Shown piece after piece: positions 1 to 11,182 of a stretch of 64,000 bases of DNA. The notes under the pieces were generated by a model, which worked only from the letters and a program-made list of their open reading frames with translations, did not search any database and had not been told where the DNA came from. Within the stretch, counting starts at the first letter, position 1. The number at the start of each line of letters is the position of its first letter. Made by a program: the position numbers and the translations under genes. This DNA comes from Harmonia axyridis (Eukaryota; Arthropoda; Insecta; Coleoptera; Coccinellidae): the NCBI RefSeq assembly GCF_914767665.1, contig NC_059502.1, positions 37,404,812-37,468,811 on the forward strand. The letters run 5' to 3'.

Positions 1-2450
1 ATTGCACCTGATGTGAGCCAATAGTTCGACGCTTCAATGTCGACATGATCCTGGTTCACCTCGTTGAAATGTCTTCCATGCAGGGGCTTCTCTGTCCATA
101 TATCCAATTTTTCTTGGTTTGTCTGGTGGTTGTATGAAAATTGCTCCTTGTGAAGTTGTAAAGGTGTTGATTCGTCTGCTTCACACAGTATTTTGTAGAA
201 CTCTGATGTACTTGCTTGATCTCTGAAGTATTCCCGTAGGCTTTCTATCTGCCCACTAGCAAGTTCCATGATGTCCGTAAGACCCCTGCCTCCTTTATTT
301 CTCGGCAGTGTAGTCCTCTCAATGCTGCTTTTCGGATGGTGCTTGTTTGCTTTTGTCATCAACGTTCTCATTTTACGTTGCAAGTTTTCGATGTCTGTTT
401 TGCTCCATGGAACTATACCGAATGAGTATGTTAGAATTGAACATGCATATGTGTTGATGGCTCTCGTCATGTTCCTGCTGTTGAGGTTTGTTTTTAAGAT
501 TTTTTTGGTTCTCCTAATGAACTCAGTCGTTAAGTCTTGCTTCATTCTTTGGTGGTTGATTCGTCGATTCTGTTTCATTCCAAGATATTTATAAAGATCA
601 TCCAACTTCATTGCTTCTATTTGCTGTCCATTTGCGAGAGTGATCGGTTTATCTTGTATTCTTCCTCTCACTACGCTGAGAGTACGACATTTGTCCAAAC
701 CGAATTCCATACCTACATCTTTCGAAAAATGTTCCACTAGTTTGACCATAATTTCTAGGTGGTTCTTATTGCCTGTTATCAGTTTCAAATCATCCATGTA
801 CAGCAAATGATTGAGGGTGGTAGTATTATTATTTCCTTTAATGTTGAAACCCTTTTCAGTAGCGTTTAGCTGTTTAGAGAGTGGGTTCAGCGCCAAGCAG
901 AACCATAAAGGGCTCATGGAGTCACCTTGGAAAATTCCCCTCTTAATTGGAATCAGTTTGGTTTTTATGTTTGCCGTGGAAAGCTCGATGTTCGTTTTCC
1001 AATTGTCCATTGCAAGCTTTAGAAAATTGGTTATAATTGGATCGATCTTGTATATCTCCAAAATTTTCTTCAGCCAGCCATGTGGAAGTGAGTCGAAAGC
1101 CTTCTTATAATCAAAATAAGTCATGAAAAGGTTTCTATGTTTCTTGAAGGCTTGGTTGCATATGATGGAATCTATTACCAGCTGTTCCTTCGATCCTTGT
1201 GCATTCTTGGAACATCCTTTCTGCTGTGTTGTTATTATTTTATTTTTCTCGCAATGTTTGTAGATACGAGATGCTAAACATGATGTGATGATTTTGTATA
1301 TTGTTGGTAGGCATGTTATAGGTCTATATTTTGATGGATCCATATTGTTTTGAAAATCTTTCGGTATTAGGTAAGTGATACCTGTTGTTAAAAATGTTGG
1401 CATTTCTGTTGGATTATGTATTATATTATTTATGTATTCGACTAGCCTGCCGTGCAGACACTAAAACTTCTTCAACCAGAAGTTGTGAATTCCATCTGGG
1501 CCTGGAGATTTCCAATTGTGAGTGTTCTTCAATATTTCCTGTAGTTCTTCAGACGTTATTACACTATGTGGCATATTTTCTATGGTCTCACATGATTTCT
1601 CCTCTCTTTTTATCCAATGCGCTTTGGAGTTAAAAGGAGTTGGTGTTGACAGTTGATCGGTCCAAAAACTCTCCATATCTTCGGCGCTTGGAGGACTCAC
1701 TAATTTAGTTGACGTTTGTTCATTAAGCATTCTATAAAAGTTCTTTTCGGAGTTTTCAAAAATCATATTGTCATGTTTTCGTTTATAGCTCTCATTGTAT
1801 CTTCTCAGTCGTTCAGAGTATACACTTAATTTTTGTTTTAGTGTATCTAGAGTTTCTTGAGCACTTTCATTGTTGGCGTCGTAGTTTGCATGTCGCCTAT
1901 GGCGATCCATAATTGCATCCACTATTTTCTGTAGTTTTCTCGACGGAGAACCTTTTTCAAATTGTGTTAACCGTCCTATTTCTTGTCGGAGGCTATGTAC
2001 TTTTGCTTCTAGCCTATTTTGCCAATGTGGTTTGTTATGCTGTTTTTTCTGTGCTGGGTGCTCACTTCTAGGTTTTGGCTTCACACCGAGCACTGCTGAT
2101 ATTGTAGAGGCTGCACAGTAGGTAATAATATGCAATGACTCTAGGTTTTGGCCATTCGAAAAAAACGGTGGAATTATCTCTTTGTTCATTATGTGCAGAA
2201 TATGTGAGAGTTTTTTCGATGTCTTCAGTCTAGGAAGAATTGGTCGTTTAAGAGGATCAGTACCCTCGAATTCTATAAAATATCTATTCATTGTTACAGA
2301 TAATTGCTCTAATAGATCTCTTCGACTTTCTTCTCGGTTTTCCATAGTCGCAGTTTGTATATTCCGCCATTGCTCATCTCTTGCTAGTGCCAAATCTCCG
2401 CTGTTTTGTTCCTCAGTATTAATTTGTGCATTGATGATCTTATAAACCAC
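1..2450 (-). mobile_element. R4/Dong-like non-LTR retrotransposon (LINE), 3' part outside the window
   Basis: Reading the minus strand from 2450 to 1 gives an almost continuous LINE polyprotein. An N-terminal, Lys/Arg-rich region (2450 to about 1500) leads to the RT entry motif KSPGPDGIHNFW near 1470. One stop lies at 1461. After it the frame resumes and stays open to the window edge with PSKYRPITCLPT, FDYKKAFDSLPHG, FQGDSMSPLWF, the catalytic YMDDLK near 793-804 and KYLGMKQ near 580. The YMDDLK and YLGMKQ forms and the later HGRHFNEVNQDHVD block are what I associate with R4/Dong-type elements of the R2 superfamily; this clade call is from memory of family features. No apurinic endonuclease precedes the RT, as expected for that group. 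The 5' end abuts the eIF3f-like fragment at about 2445, so the copy is probably 5' truncated or inserted there. Confidence 0.85.
1461..2450 (-). pseudogene. N-terminal part of the R4/Dong-like LINE polyprotein
   Basis: An open frame of about 329 residues that ends in a stop just after the RT entry motif (SPGPDGIHNFWLKKF). The first codon of the open frame is GTG, not ATG, so the real start is missing or lies elsewhere. The residues are basic and Gln-rich, with a helical, coiled-coil-like stretch around residues 140-240. RT domain sequence continues on the same strand below 1450, so the stop is a lesion in one coding unit and not a natural terminus. Confidence 0.7.
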
Positions 2451-2826
2451 TCATTTTACTACCAGCCTCAGCAACTTGTGCTAAATCTTGAACAAGATGA
2501 GTTTGTCTAGGTCTATTAGAAGAAGGGCCCATAGTCTTCTGGCATAATCGTAAAGCAAATATTTCTGGATCATAGCATGTAACATCGACTGGAATAGGGG
2601 TGGACATTGAACCTTGTTTACCATTTGGCACACCCAGTTGTACAAAAACAAATGCCCTCAATCCCATTCGTCCAACTTGAAAAATAGTGTCTACTGTGAC
2701 ACGAACAGGATTGTTGCACTCTCTTGAATAATATTCATGTATTACTGAGCTGTGATTGGTAACTTCGTGTCCTGTGGCCCACCATCCTACAATTACTTCT
2801 GTTGAATTCACTTTTCGATTCAAATC
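2443..2826 (-). pseudogene. eIF3 subunit f (MPN-domain) coding fragment
   Basis: The minus strand encodes about 128 residues starting at DLNRKVNS. They match the middle to C-terminal part of the MPN domain of translation initiation factor eIF3f: GWWATGHEVTNHSSVIHEYY, NNPVRVTVDT, GRMGLRAFVFVQLGVP, then a DLAQVAEAGSKMSG tail. The homology is recognised from the conserved family sequence. Two positions that I recall as invariant are changed (QVGRMGL for QGGRMGL, GSMSTP for GCMFTP), which suggests relaxed constraint. No intron interrupts it. It is cut by satellite DNA on its 5' side and by a LINE on its 3' side. It could be a truncated retrocopy or a real internal exon: an AG precedes ATTTGAAT at about 2827 and a GT follows the codon for SG at about 2450, so both ends have splice-like dinucleotides. 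I lean towards a relic. Confidence 0.75.
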
Positions 2827-4490
2827 TAACCCTTAGACGACCTGCAAATCAATGTCCTTCGGATATGTTATTTTGTAGCTATTTAAGAGAATTAATACCG
2901 AATATGAAATTGGCTAAACATTTTTGACGGGGTCATTCTCAAAAATATCGAAAAATTCACAAGTGTAAACTACCCCTTAGACGGCCTGCAAATCAATGTG
3001 CTTCAGATATGTTATTCTGTAGCTACTTAAGAATAATAATACCTAATATGAACTTGGCTTAACATTTTTGACAGGGTCATTCTTGAAAATTTTGAAAAAT
3101 TTACACGTGTAAACTACCCCATAGACGGCCTGCAAATCAATATCCTTCGGATATGTTATTCTATAGCAATTTGGGAGTGATAATACCAAATATGAACTCG
3201 GCTAAACATTTTTGACAGGGTCATTCTGAAACATTTCGAATAATTCACAGGTGTAAACTATCCCTTAGATGGCCTGCAAATTAATATCCTTCGAATATGT
3301 TATTCTGTAGCTATTCAAGAGTTATAATACCGGATATAAACTTGGCTTAACATTTTTGACAGGGTCATTCTTGAATATTTTGAAAAATTCACACGTGTAA
3401 AGTACCCCATAGACGGCCTTCAAATCAATATCCTTCGGATATGTTATTCTGTAGCCATTAAGGAGTAATAATACCAAATATGAACTTGGCTCAACATTTT
3501 TGACAGGGTCATTCCCAAAAATTTCGAAAAACTCAGAAGTGTAAACTACCCCTTAGACGGCCTGCATCAATGTGCTTCAGATATGTTATTCTGTAGCTAT
3601 TCAAGAGTAATAATACCAAATATGAACTTGGCTCAACATTTTTGTCCGGGTCATTCCCAAAAATTTCGAAAAATTCTACCCCTTAGACGGCCTGCATATC
3701 AAAATCCTTCGGATATGTTATTCTGTAGCTACTTAGGAGTAATAATACTTAATATGAACTTGGCTTAACATTTTTGACCGGGTCATTCCCAAAAATTTCG
3801 AAAAATTCACAATTGTAAACTACCCCTCAGACGGCCTGGGAATCAATATCCTTCGGATATGTTAATCTGTAGCTATTTAAGAGTAATAATACCTAATATG
3901 AACTTGGCTTAACATTTTTGACAGAGTAATTCTTGAAAATTTTGAAAAATTCACACGTGTAAACTACCCCATAGACGGCCTGCAAATCAATATCCTTCGG
4001 ATATGTTATTCTGTAGCTACTAAGGAGTAATAATACCAAATATGAACTTGGCATAACATTTTTGACCGGGTCATTCTCAAGAATTTCGAAAAATTCACAG
4101 GTGTAAACTACCCCTCAGACGGCCTGCAAATCGATATCCTTCGGATATGTTATTCTGTAGCTATTGAAGAGTAATTTTACCAAATATGAACTTGGCTAAA
4201 CATTTCTGACAGGGTCATTCTCAAAAATTTCGAATAATTCGCAAGTGTAAACTACCCCTTAGACGGCCTGCAAATCAAAATCCTTCGGATGTGTTATTTT
4301 TCAACTATTCAGGAGTAATAATACCAAATATGAACTTGGCTGATCTTTTTTGACAGGGTCATTCTCAAATGTTCGAAAAATTTACAAGTGTAAACTACCC
4401 CTTAGACGACCTGCAAATCAATGTGCTTCGGATATGTTATTCTGTTTCTATTGAAGAGTTAGTATTCATAATATCAACTTGGCTAAACAT
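2827..4490. repeat. 144-bp satellite array, about 11.5 copies
   Basis: The landmark AGACGGCCTGCAAATC recurs at 2835, 2979, 3123, 3267, 3411, 3555, 3685, 3829, 3973, 4117, 4261 and 4404. The spacing is 144 bp in nine of the eleven intervals; one is 130 (a 14-bp deletion near 3670) and one is 143. Other conserved blocks in each unit are CCTTCGGATATGTTATTCTG, GAACTTGGCT and ACATTTTTGACAGGGTCATT. Copies differ from one another by roughly 5-15% by eye. ORFs in it are incidental. It starts directly at the eIF3f fragment and decays after 4490. Confidence 0.95.
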
Positions 4491-4868
4491 TTTTCAAGGT
4501 TTTATCCGTGAAAATACTTGTATATACCTCGTCGTTTCATTGATCAGCATAATTCAAGTTCATCTATAATATTAATTTGTGCATTGAAATGTATGACAAC
4601 TTAACTTAAGTCGTTCAAGTGAACTCAAAAAGCAAATTCTTGCGTTGCACCCTAAAAACAGATCTATTCGTTAGTTTTAAATTCTACCGACGCCACTGGT
4701 CGTTTGGCTGCTGGAATGAATTCGGCTGCTGAAAAGTGACTGCCAAGTTCACGCCGATACATGACTATTAGTGTATATTCAGATAAAAACCCAAGGAGAC
4801 GGGCTTGGCAAGTACTCGTCATCATATGATAATGAAGTGAAAAAAAAATTATTATGTGAGTACAAACA

Positions 4869-5567
4869 CAGGGTGTTTCATCTCAGACGAGGCACCACGT
4901 ATATTTCCGAGTATATTTAGATTCCATAGTAATTGAAAAAATTTCCCAAGATTTTTGTGAGTGATTATTTGGACGAACTATGCCAACTAATTGTAAATGA
5001 GTATCGCCAAATCAATCCAATTATGATGAACCATGTTAGAGACGGTTTTCCGCCAATATTGTATTATTGTATGAAAGTCAATGAAGAACAATTTGAACAA
5101 TTGATTTGAAAACGCAGATCTAATTTCTGTTATTGTAAGCATGATGAAACAATTCAATTTTTTTCAAAAGGTTTTTTTTTTAAAAATGTATTTTTTTTTC
5201 AAAATTGTAAGTTTGTAAAAAAAAACTCAAAAAAATGGGCTTGTTCATTGCAAAAATAACCAAAATATTCAATGTGGCTCATTTGAGCAAAAAAATGTAT
5301 TATTGGCTAAAACACTTCATCAAAATTACGTTTTTAATACACCGTTGTAAAGAGGCTCCAAAACCTTTCAAAAGAAGACCACTCAACCTCTTTCCAGTAT
5401 TCAATTTTGAGGGGTTTGAACACCCCTCATCGTGGGTTGTTGGTTCAATCTTCAAATATACATCAAAAGATCCCCCAAACAAAATCATTTGAAGTGTTTC
5501 GGGATATTTTTTCAATCACTATGGGATAAGAAATATACTGGGTGGCTCGTCTGAGATGGAACACCTT
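4869..5567. mobile_element. Non-autonomous DNA element with ~28-bp terminal inverted repeats
   Basis: The left end CAGGGTGTTTCATCTCAGAC at 4869, continuing to GGCACC, is matched inverted at 5541-5567 (GGTGGCTCGTCTGAGATGG, then AACACC) with about three mismatches. The roughly 640 bp between are AT-rich with no recognisable protein. The CAGGGTG start is like that of mariner-type elements elsewhere in the window. A clean TA duplication is not visible at the left end, so the exact boundary is uncertain. Confidence 0.6.
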
Positions 5568-5971
5568 CTATTTATATTTTCAATCAGTCTGTATAAAAAA
5601 AATTGGATCGACCCTATATCACCATCTCCCGTCTCGTCGTTACTGCCGTCGGTATGAAATCACCGTTGAAACCGAGGTTCAAACGGTTTTTACTTCCATC
5701 TTTGGCAAATGTAGAATAATTCAAACTGAATACGGGCGGTTGCGGCAACGCGCGTTCAGCGCTTGGCAAGCGCAGACCATGTAAACAGTATCCAATTATC
5801 CAGAGCTCAACGCGCGTTTTGACAGCGCGCGTTTACAAGTACATGAATTTTCTTCGAAGCGTACACATGCCAACGCACTTGCACGAGCTGATAGATGCCA
5901 GAGACGTATTTACCGTATTTTCCGGTATTAACGTATTTTCTTTCTAACCGTTCAGTCAGAAATAGTTCAAA

Positions 5972-6187
5972 ATGGAAACGGAATTATTATTATTATTCAT
6001 AAATGAAATTGAGAATTGTCCTGTAATATGCGACATGACAGTTAGTGTATATTCAGATAAAAACTCAAGGAGACGGGCTTGGGAAGAAATCGTCATCATA
6101 TCCTGTGAAGGAGATGCTAATGAAGAAAAAAAAAATTTATGTGAGCACATAAAAATGATAATAGCTCTTTATTCTCAAAAATCATGA
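5972..6187 (+). CDS. MADF-domain protein fragment
   Basis: An ORF of 71 residues with ATG at 5972 and TGA at 6185-6187. It reads FINEIENCPVICDMTVSVYS followed by SRRRAWEEIV, the usual opening of a MADF (Myb/SANT-like in Adf-1) domain: a helix, a short turn with D, then a basic run and AWEEI. MADF proteins bind DNA; in insects they are either transcription factors or the accessory protein of PIF/Harbinger transposons. It is short for a MADF domain (about 80-90 residues), so a second exon or a truncation is likely. Part of the ORF is duplicated at about 4765-4862, which favours a transposon origin over a host gene. Confidence 0.5.
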   Translation: METELLLLFINEIENCPVICDMTVSVYSDKNSRRRAWEEIVIISCEGDANEEKKNLCEHIKMIIALYSQKS

Positions 6188-6785
6188 GATAAATGCAAAA
6201 CAAATATAAACGAAGTGAAATAATATCAAAATAACATTCACCTACCACTCAACAGCAGATTTCTTTTATGCTATAATATATATGGTTCTGAATTTAACAA
6301 TAAAGTAAATATCTTCTTCTTAAATGGTTTATAATTATTTATTTCTTTGATTTCGTTAGGCAGTATATTGAAGAACTGTGAACAAATGTATTCAAGCTGC
6401 TTTTTGTGTTGAATTTAATTTAAATTTTGGAAAATTATATGATATTGTCCTTGTGTTATATTTATTTTTGATATTTTGAAATGGAAGCGAAAAACATTTA
6501 TTTTCATGCATAAATAATAGACAAATAATTTTTCTAAATTTGATGTAATTTTGCGTCCGTTTGAAATAAACCGGTGTGAACCTAGTAGACCGTTTCCAGC
6601 AGACTGTTTGACGGAAACGCCCGAAGGCGGTGACCAGTGGCGTGCGGCAAAAAAAAGGTTTTTTTAAGGAAATATTCACTAGATCAGATATAAATTTAGG
6701 AAGTGAGTTGCGTATAGTATTCCTCCGTTGGAGGAAATATTGATTTTCGTTTTCATTCAAATTATCATCTGTCTAATTTGAAAAA

Positions 6786-7020
6786 TTCGTATCTCCGGAA
6801 GTACGCGTCGGAGCATAACCATTTTGGCATGTAGATTACTATGAGCGATGTGAATAAACTGTGAAAAAAATGATTGAATTCCCTTGGGATCCAGGGGTAG
6901 TTTTTTCTACCCTTAAATTTCGAAAGTTCGTATCTCCGAAAGTATGCGTCGGAGCATAACCACATTTGGATTGTAGATTACTTTTAGCGATGTGAATATA
7001 CTATAAAAAATCATTGATAA
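6786..7020. repeat. Tandem duplication, period about 141 bp, two copies
   Basis: TTCGTATCTCCGGAAGTACG at 6786 recurs as TTCGTATCTCCGAAAGTATG at 6927. Both are followed by GTCGGAGCATAACCA, a TGTAGATTACT block and GCGATGTGAAT. No coding potential is seen. Confidence 0.8.
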
Positions 7021-8319
7021 ATTGATAAGTTTGGGTTTCAGTCAACACTACAGGCCACAGCAGCAATATTCTAATTTGTTCTTGATTGACGCTTGCGGTT
7101 TTAATTCTTCACATCACTTCTTTGTCCCAACAGCTCAAATTTTTCCACCAGTTCCACTATTGCCAGCCTAGAAGGTTCTTCACGATTAACCTAAAGTACT
7201 TTAGTTTTGCGAACTGGATCTGGAAAAATTTGAAGGTAAATTTCAACAAATTCAGTGCTTTTTTGAACTGTATAGTTAATGATGGAATGGTTTTTACTTC
7301 TCAAATGTCACAAGATGACTGTTGCCTAGGAGAGGGGCCATTCAAAAGGATACCTCTTATTTACAATATACAGTTTTGAATCAATTTTATGGACGGTTTC
7401 TAAGGATTTTTTCTACGAGAACTCGTTATCATCAATTTCAAAATTCACATATCATCAATTTTTTTGTTAAATGAAAATGCAGCAAAATGGAAATCCCCTT
7501 TGTTGAACAATCACTGGTATAACTCTACTCAATGCTTCAATTTTCTCAACTACATATTCTAGAATGAATGAAGTCATCAAATAAATGTAACACTAAGGTT
7601 GTAGCAAAAGCTCAATGAACAAACTGGTAGAATAGGGCTCATATTCCTGTTGTTGAGAAGAAGATTAAATTCACGGATCTATTCAAAGATTTGGAGAATA
7701 AGTAGGCAGCATTTACTTGATTTTATTATGGTCGTATTCTTAGAATTTCTGTTGTATTTCAGTTGGAACCTTGTAAATCATTTTGAATATATTGGAACGA
7801 TGGAAATCCCGCAATATTTAAACTGCATATACAAATTAAATTCAATATTCAATAATAGAGAAACTATACGGATTATTATATACTTTATTCTTTACTACTT
7901 TAAAGGAATACAATGAATTCAATTCATTACTAAGATAATCATTCTTTTCACATTTCTCAATAGCGGAAACTTTTACACCAAATTCCGAAGCTATGATTGC
8001 GAAACATCCAACATTTCAATCTTTATATTCCTTTTATATAAGAGTAGATATAACTATTCACAAAAAAAGCTTAAGATTACTACTGCATCAAAACTCACTT
8101 CTTTATTTTTCAAGAATTGGTCAAAAATGTGTTTGTTAATAGTTCTAGATCTGAATTAATACGTATTTTGAATAACACTCTTTTTTTTTACTGAAGATCA
8201 TTGATTTTTTGATGAATTTCACATAAGGAACTCTCATCAAAAACAATCATAATGCATATTAAAAAATATCCTATGAATTGATTCTACTGAATCATAAACC
8301 TGGCTCCATTTATTTTTAG
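7021..8319. other. Stretch without recognised genes upstream of the ZIP exon
   Basis: AT-rich sequence with only short random ORFs. I looked for an upstream ZIP exon encoding the first three membrane helices and did not find a convincing one. It presumably belongs to the preceding intron of that gene. Confidence 0.5.
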
Positions 8320-8524
8320 GTTGGCAGCAGAAGCGAAACAGTGATAACCAGTATTAGCAATCACTTGGAATGTTGCCAAAAATCGAAACCAATAGAAATT
8401 ACTCAAACTATTGATGTTGAAATGTCATCTGATTCCAAAACTGCAATAGTGGTTATAGATGCAAAAAATTTTGTTAGATTCCTATTTACAGAAGTGGCTG
8501 TTGGTGTTCATGCTTTTTTCGAAG
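8320..8524 (+). CDS. ZIP (SLC39) zinc/iron transporter, internal exon
   Basis: An exon of 205 bp bounded by a consensus acceptor (TATTTTTAG before 8320) and donor (GAAG then GTGAGC at 8525). It encodes 68 residues plus one base. The last part, VRFLFTEVAVGVHAFFEG, is the fourth membrane helix of the ZIP family with the metal-binding H-x3-E of HAFFEG. The first part is a hydrophilic stretch matching the cytosolic variable loop that precedes this helix; the His-rich patch common there is absent. The phase-1 junction joins exactly to the exon at 30171 to give FFEGLAIGLQ, the family signature. ZIP proteins import Zn2+ or related metals into the cytosol across plasma or organelle membranes. It is closest to the ZIP1/2/3 group by motif; the paralog is not resolved. 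Confidence 0.85.
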
Positions 8525-9438
8525 GTGAGCTTATTTTTTTTTATATAAGGAAATGAGATAAAAATAATAATAAATTCTTCCTTGGAAAAGATTCGTAGGA
8601 TTCTCAATATATCTAAAACTCAGAAAATAACACTCATCGATAAAGAAAAATTATATTATAAATGAAACCTGAAAGGTAGCACACCGTATCATTAAACAAT
8701 TCTGACGAGTAAAATTTCCAAATATCCAATGTGCAAACTTTATTATCGCGCTATTCCAATAGATACTTTTGGAGAATAATGAAAGTGTGTTGGAATTTGG
8801 CACTTCAAATTCCCAAATCATCTGGGGAACTCAAATGAATAGAACATTTCTATACTATTCCTTATGTTTGTTAATATATATATATATATCTTTCTTTGAA
8901 CTTTTACAAATAATTCGATAATCACAACACCAATTCTTCTAATTCAGTTATACTATTCAAGGAGTGATGCCTCTTTAATTCAGAATGAATTGGAAAAACA
9001 AAACTGTTCATTATTTTCAATTCAAATTGCTATTCATCGAGTGAAGACTAAATAAACTATTCAGTTTATTTTAGAAATATATGGGAATTTGTTCTATAAA
9101 TTCTTAATTTAATTTGTTCAACAAATTTCCATTCATTAATTCGAATCATGATTCTGTCTGAGTTGATATATGACAAGAGATTCACTAAGTTATTCAATTG
9201 AAGGTATGAGTTTATTTATCAACAGCGGCAAGGCTTGAGTTTCCTTTCCTAAGGTTGATATAAGAGGCTAAGAAAAGAAAAAGTCAAACAAGATTCAACT
9301 ATTACAAATGCGATATCGACAAATCCAAATGAATAATTTTACACTACCCGAACATAATTTAATCAATGAACTTGTTCTCTTGGATGATAATAATACTTAC
9401 TTGATATAGATCAACAAGATAAAACCTTCATTTATTCA

Positions 9439-9499
<61 letters not shown>

Positions 9500-10567
9500 T
9501 AGATAGATAGATAGATAATGCTTCTTTATTTCAAATAAACAAATACAATGTTATACAAAGAAATATATAAATAAAAACCATATATATATATAAAATATAT
9601 ATATATATATATACGCGTCTTCCGTATGATACGAAGCCCGGTAAGTACTACAGGCAAAGCGAAGCCCGGTTTGGGGGGTTTGGGGAGTCAACAAATCTTC
9701 TTGTGTCTTTCCGTTATTTTATATGTATATACACGTCTGTCGGGTGAATTGCTGATATAGGGCAGACGTATATTGAGAAGCCCAATTGGAATTCCTACTC
9801 GAGATATCTTGATAAGTATAAACACATTGAGACTGAGATTGAAATCATTATGACAGACAATTTTGCTTTCAATCTACAACGGGAGTTTTGTGTTGAGTTC
9901 GATATAAATTCTAGGAAACAATTCTCATATGATTAATCTGCAAGAAGTACAGAGTTATTTAAGAACTCGCTCCTACAGTCTCATTTCAGTTAATATGTAA
10001 ATAAAATTAGAATTCCATTCAAGAACGATTTCAATATTCACACTTATGAAGAATTTAAGTTCTCAACATTCGAATTTAAATCCGAAAAAATTGAAAAACA
10101 AATTATAAGTTTGGTTTTACGGGCTGAATTTTAGTTCGAATGTTATTTAATACCCCAACGTGTATATTTTGTGTTGAAAATTTGCATGTTGGAGTATTAG
10201 ATAATGATCTTTCTCACTAAAATATTTTCAGTTTTTACAGCTTTCAGTGATACCAGAATCATACTACTACTTCACCGTTTCATATGGCGCACCCAGTATA
10301 TTATTGCATATCATTGGATAACTCTTTTTATGATTTTTTTCAATATTTCTGTAGACAATTTTTTTTTCAGAAAAATTCTGTTTCAATTACGATTCTGCGA
10401 ATACGACGCATTATAAGACAGTTTGCGGTTTGGACTGAAAATTTACTGGGTGTTTATCAGAAGATCATGGTCTTTTGATAAAAAAAGTTTTCGTAGTCAC
10501 GAATCCCATTAACTCATGAACTCTTGACTTTTTACCTAGATATAACATATTGCTGAAATTATATATA
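8525..10567. other. Intron sequence with microsatellites and a short repeat fragment
   Basis: Mostly unremarkable AT-rich DNA. It holds a short (TA)n at about 8874-8890, a long (TA)n with GATA repeats at 9442-9518, and a GC-richer patch at 9611-9780 carrying CGAAGCCCGG motifs related to those at 18290-18620. No coding region is supported. Confidence 0.6.
9425..9518 (+). repeat. (TA)n and (GATA)n microsatellite headed by a LINE-end-like sequence
   Basis: CCTTCATTTATTCATTTAA at 9425-9443 runs directly into (TA)n to 9497 and then (GATA)n to about 9518. The same 19 bases followed by (TA)n form the 3' end, on the minus strand, of the R4-like stub at 24017-24236. It may therefore be the extreme 3' end of another copy of that LINE. 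Confidence 0.6.
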
Positions 10568-11180
10568 CAGGGTGTTTCCTAAACATGCGGCAAAAATTCA
10601 GGGGGTTGTTCCTTGGACTATTCTAAGAATATTTTGTCCTTTGATGATTTTTGAAAAACCTATTTGTTTTGAAGATATAGGGGAAACAAAATTTCAGATA
10701 ATAACATTTTATTATGAAAAATTACATGAAAATTCAACTCAACCTACAAAAACTGTTGAAAATGACCACCTCTAGCCAGCATACAAGCATCCAACCTTCT
10801 CCTCATTGACTGCCGAACCCTTTCAAAAACACCAGGATCATTTCTTATTAAGTTACACCCAGCAATGATCCGATTTCGCAAGTCTTCCACATTTTCTACT
10901 GAAGTGGTATAAACTAATGATTTTAGATGGCCCCATAGGAAATAATCTAAGGGTTTTTAGTAATTGGAATGTTGTTAAACAAATTTAAAAATAAATTGTA
11001 CCTACTTAGTAAACACAGTGCGGTACGCATTTTTATTTAAACTATTATTAATTTTAAAAATATGAAAAATGTTGTTCGAAACAAAGAGGTTTTTCAAAAA
11101 TCATCCAAGGACAAAACATGCTTAAAATAGTCCAAGGAACAACCCCCTGAATTTTTGCCGCATGTTTAGGAAACACCCTG
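10568..11180 (-). mobile_element. Mariner-type element with ~100-bp TIRs and an internal deletion
   Basis: The ends CAGGGTGTTTCCTAAACATG (10568) and its inverse (ending 11180) are flanked by TA on both sides, the target duplication of IS630/Tc1/mariner elements. The inverted arms match for about 100 bp with roughly six differences. Only the end of the transposase gene remains inside, on the minus strand. The element is therefore a deletion derivative that could only have moved in trans. Confidence 0.85.
10744..10950 (-). pseudogene. C-terminal fragment of a mariner-like transposase
   Basis: 68 residues and a TAG stop, beginning LDYFLWGHLKSLVY and ending ARGGHFQQFL. This is the typical end of the DDE/D transposases of Tc1/mariner type found in arthropods (usually SPDLTPLDFFLWG...), with an ordinary helical tail. 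The DDE catalytic residues themselves lie upstream and are deleted. The frame is open to its natural stop. Confidence 0.75.
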
Positions 11181-11182
11181 TA

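Larger units (their letters stand above)
4687..6650. mobile_element. Nested DNA-transposon debris with matching inverted ends and a MADF ORF
   Basis: Near 4690-4760 the sequence CGCCACTGGTC...CTGCTGGAA...AGTTCACGCCG reappears inverted near 6550-6650, which suggests the two ends of one element. A segment at about 4765-4862 (GTGTATATTCAGATAAAAAC onward) is duplicated at about 6043-6150 inside the MADF ORF. Another TIR element (4869-5567) is nested between. The arrangement fits a PIF/Harbinger-like element, whose accessory protein often carries a MADF/Myb-like domain, rearranged after insertion. No transposase could be read. Confidence 0.4.

Noticed and set aside
2827..4490. CRISPR-like regular repeats
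   Set aside because: The whole 144-bp unit is repeated, without unique spacers, in a eukaryotic context; it is a satellite.
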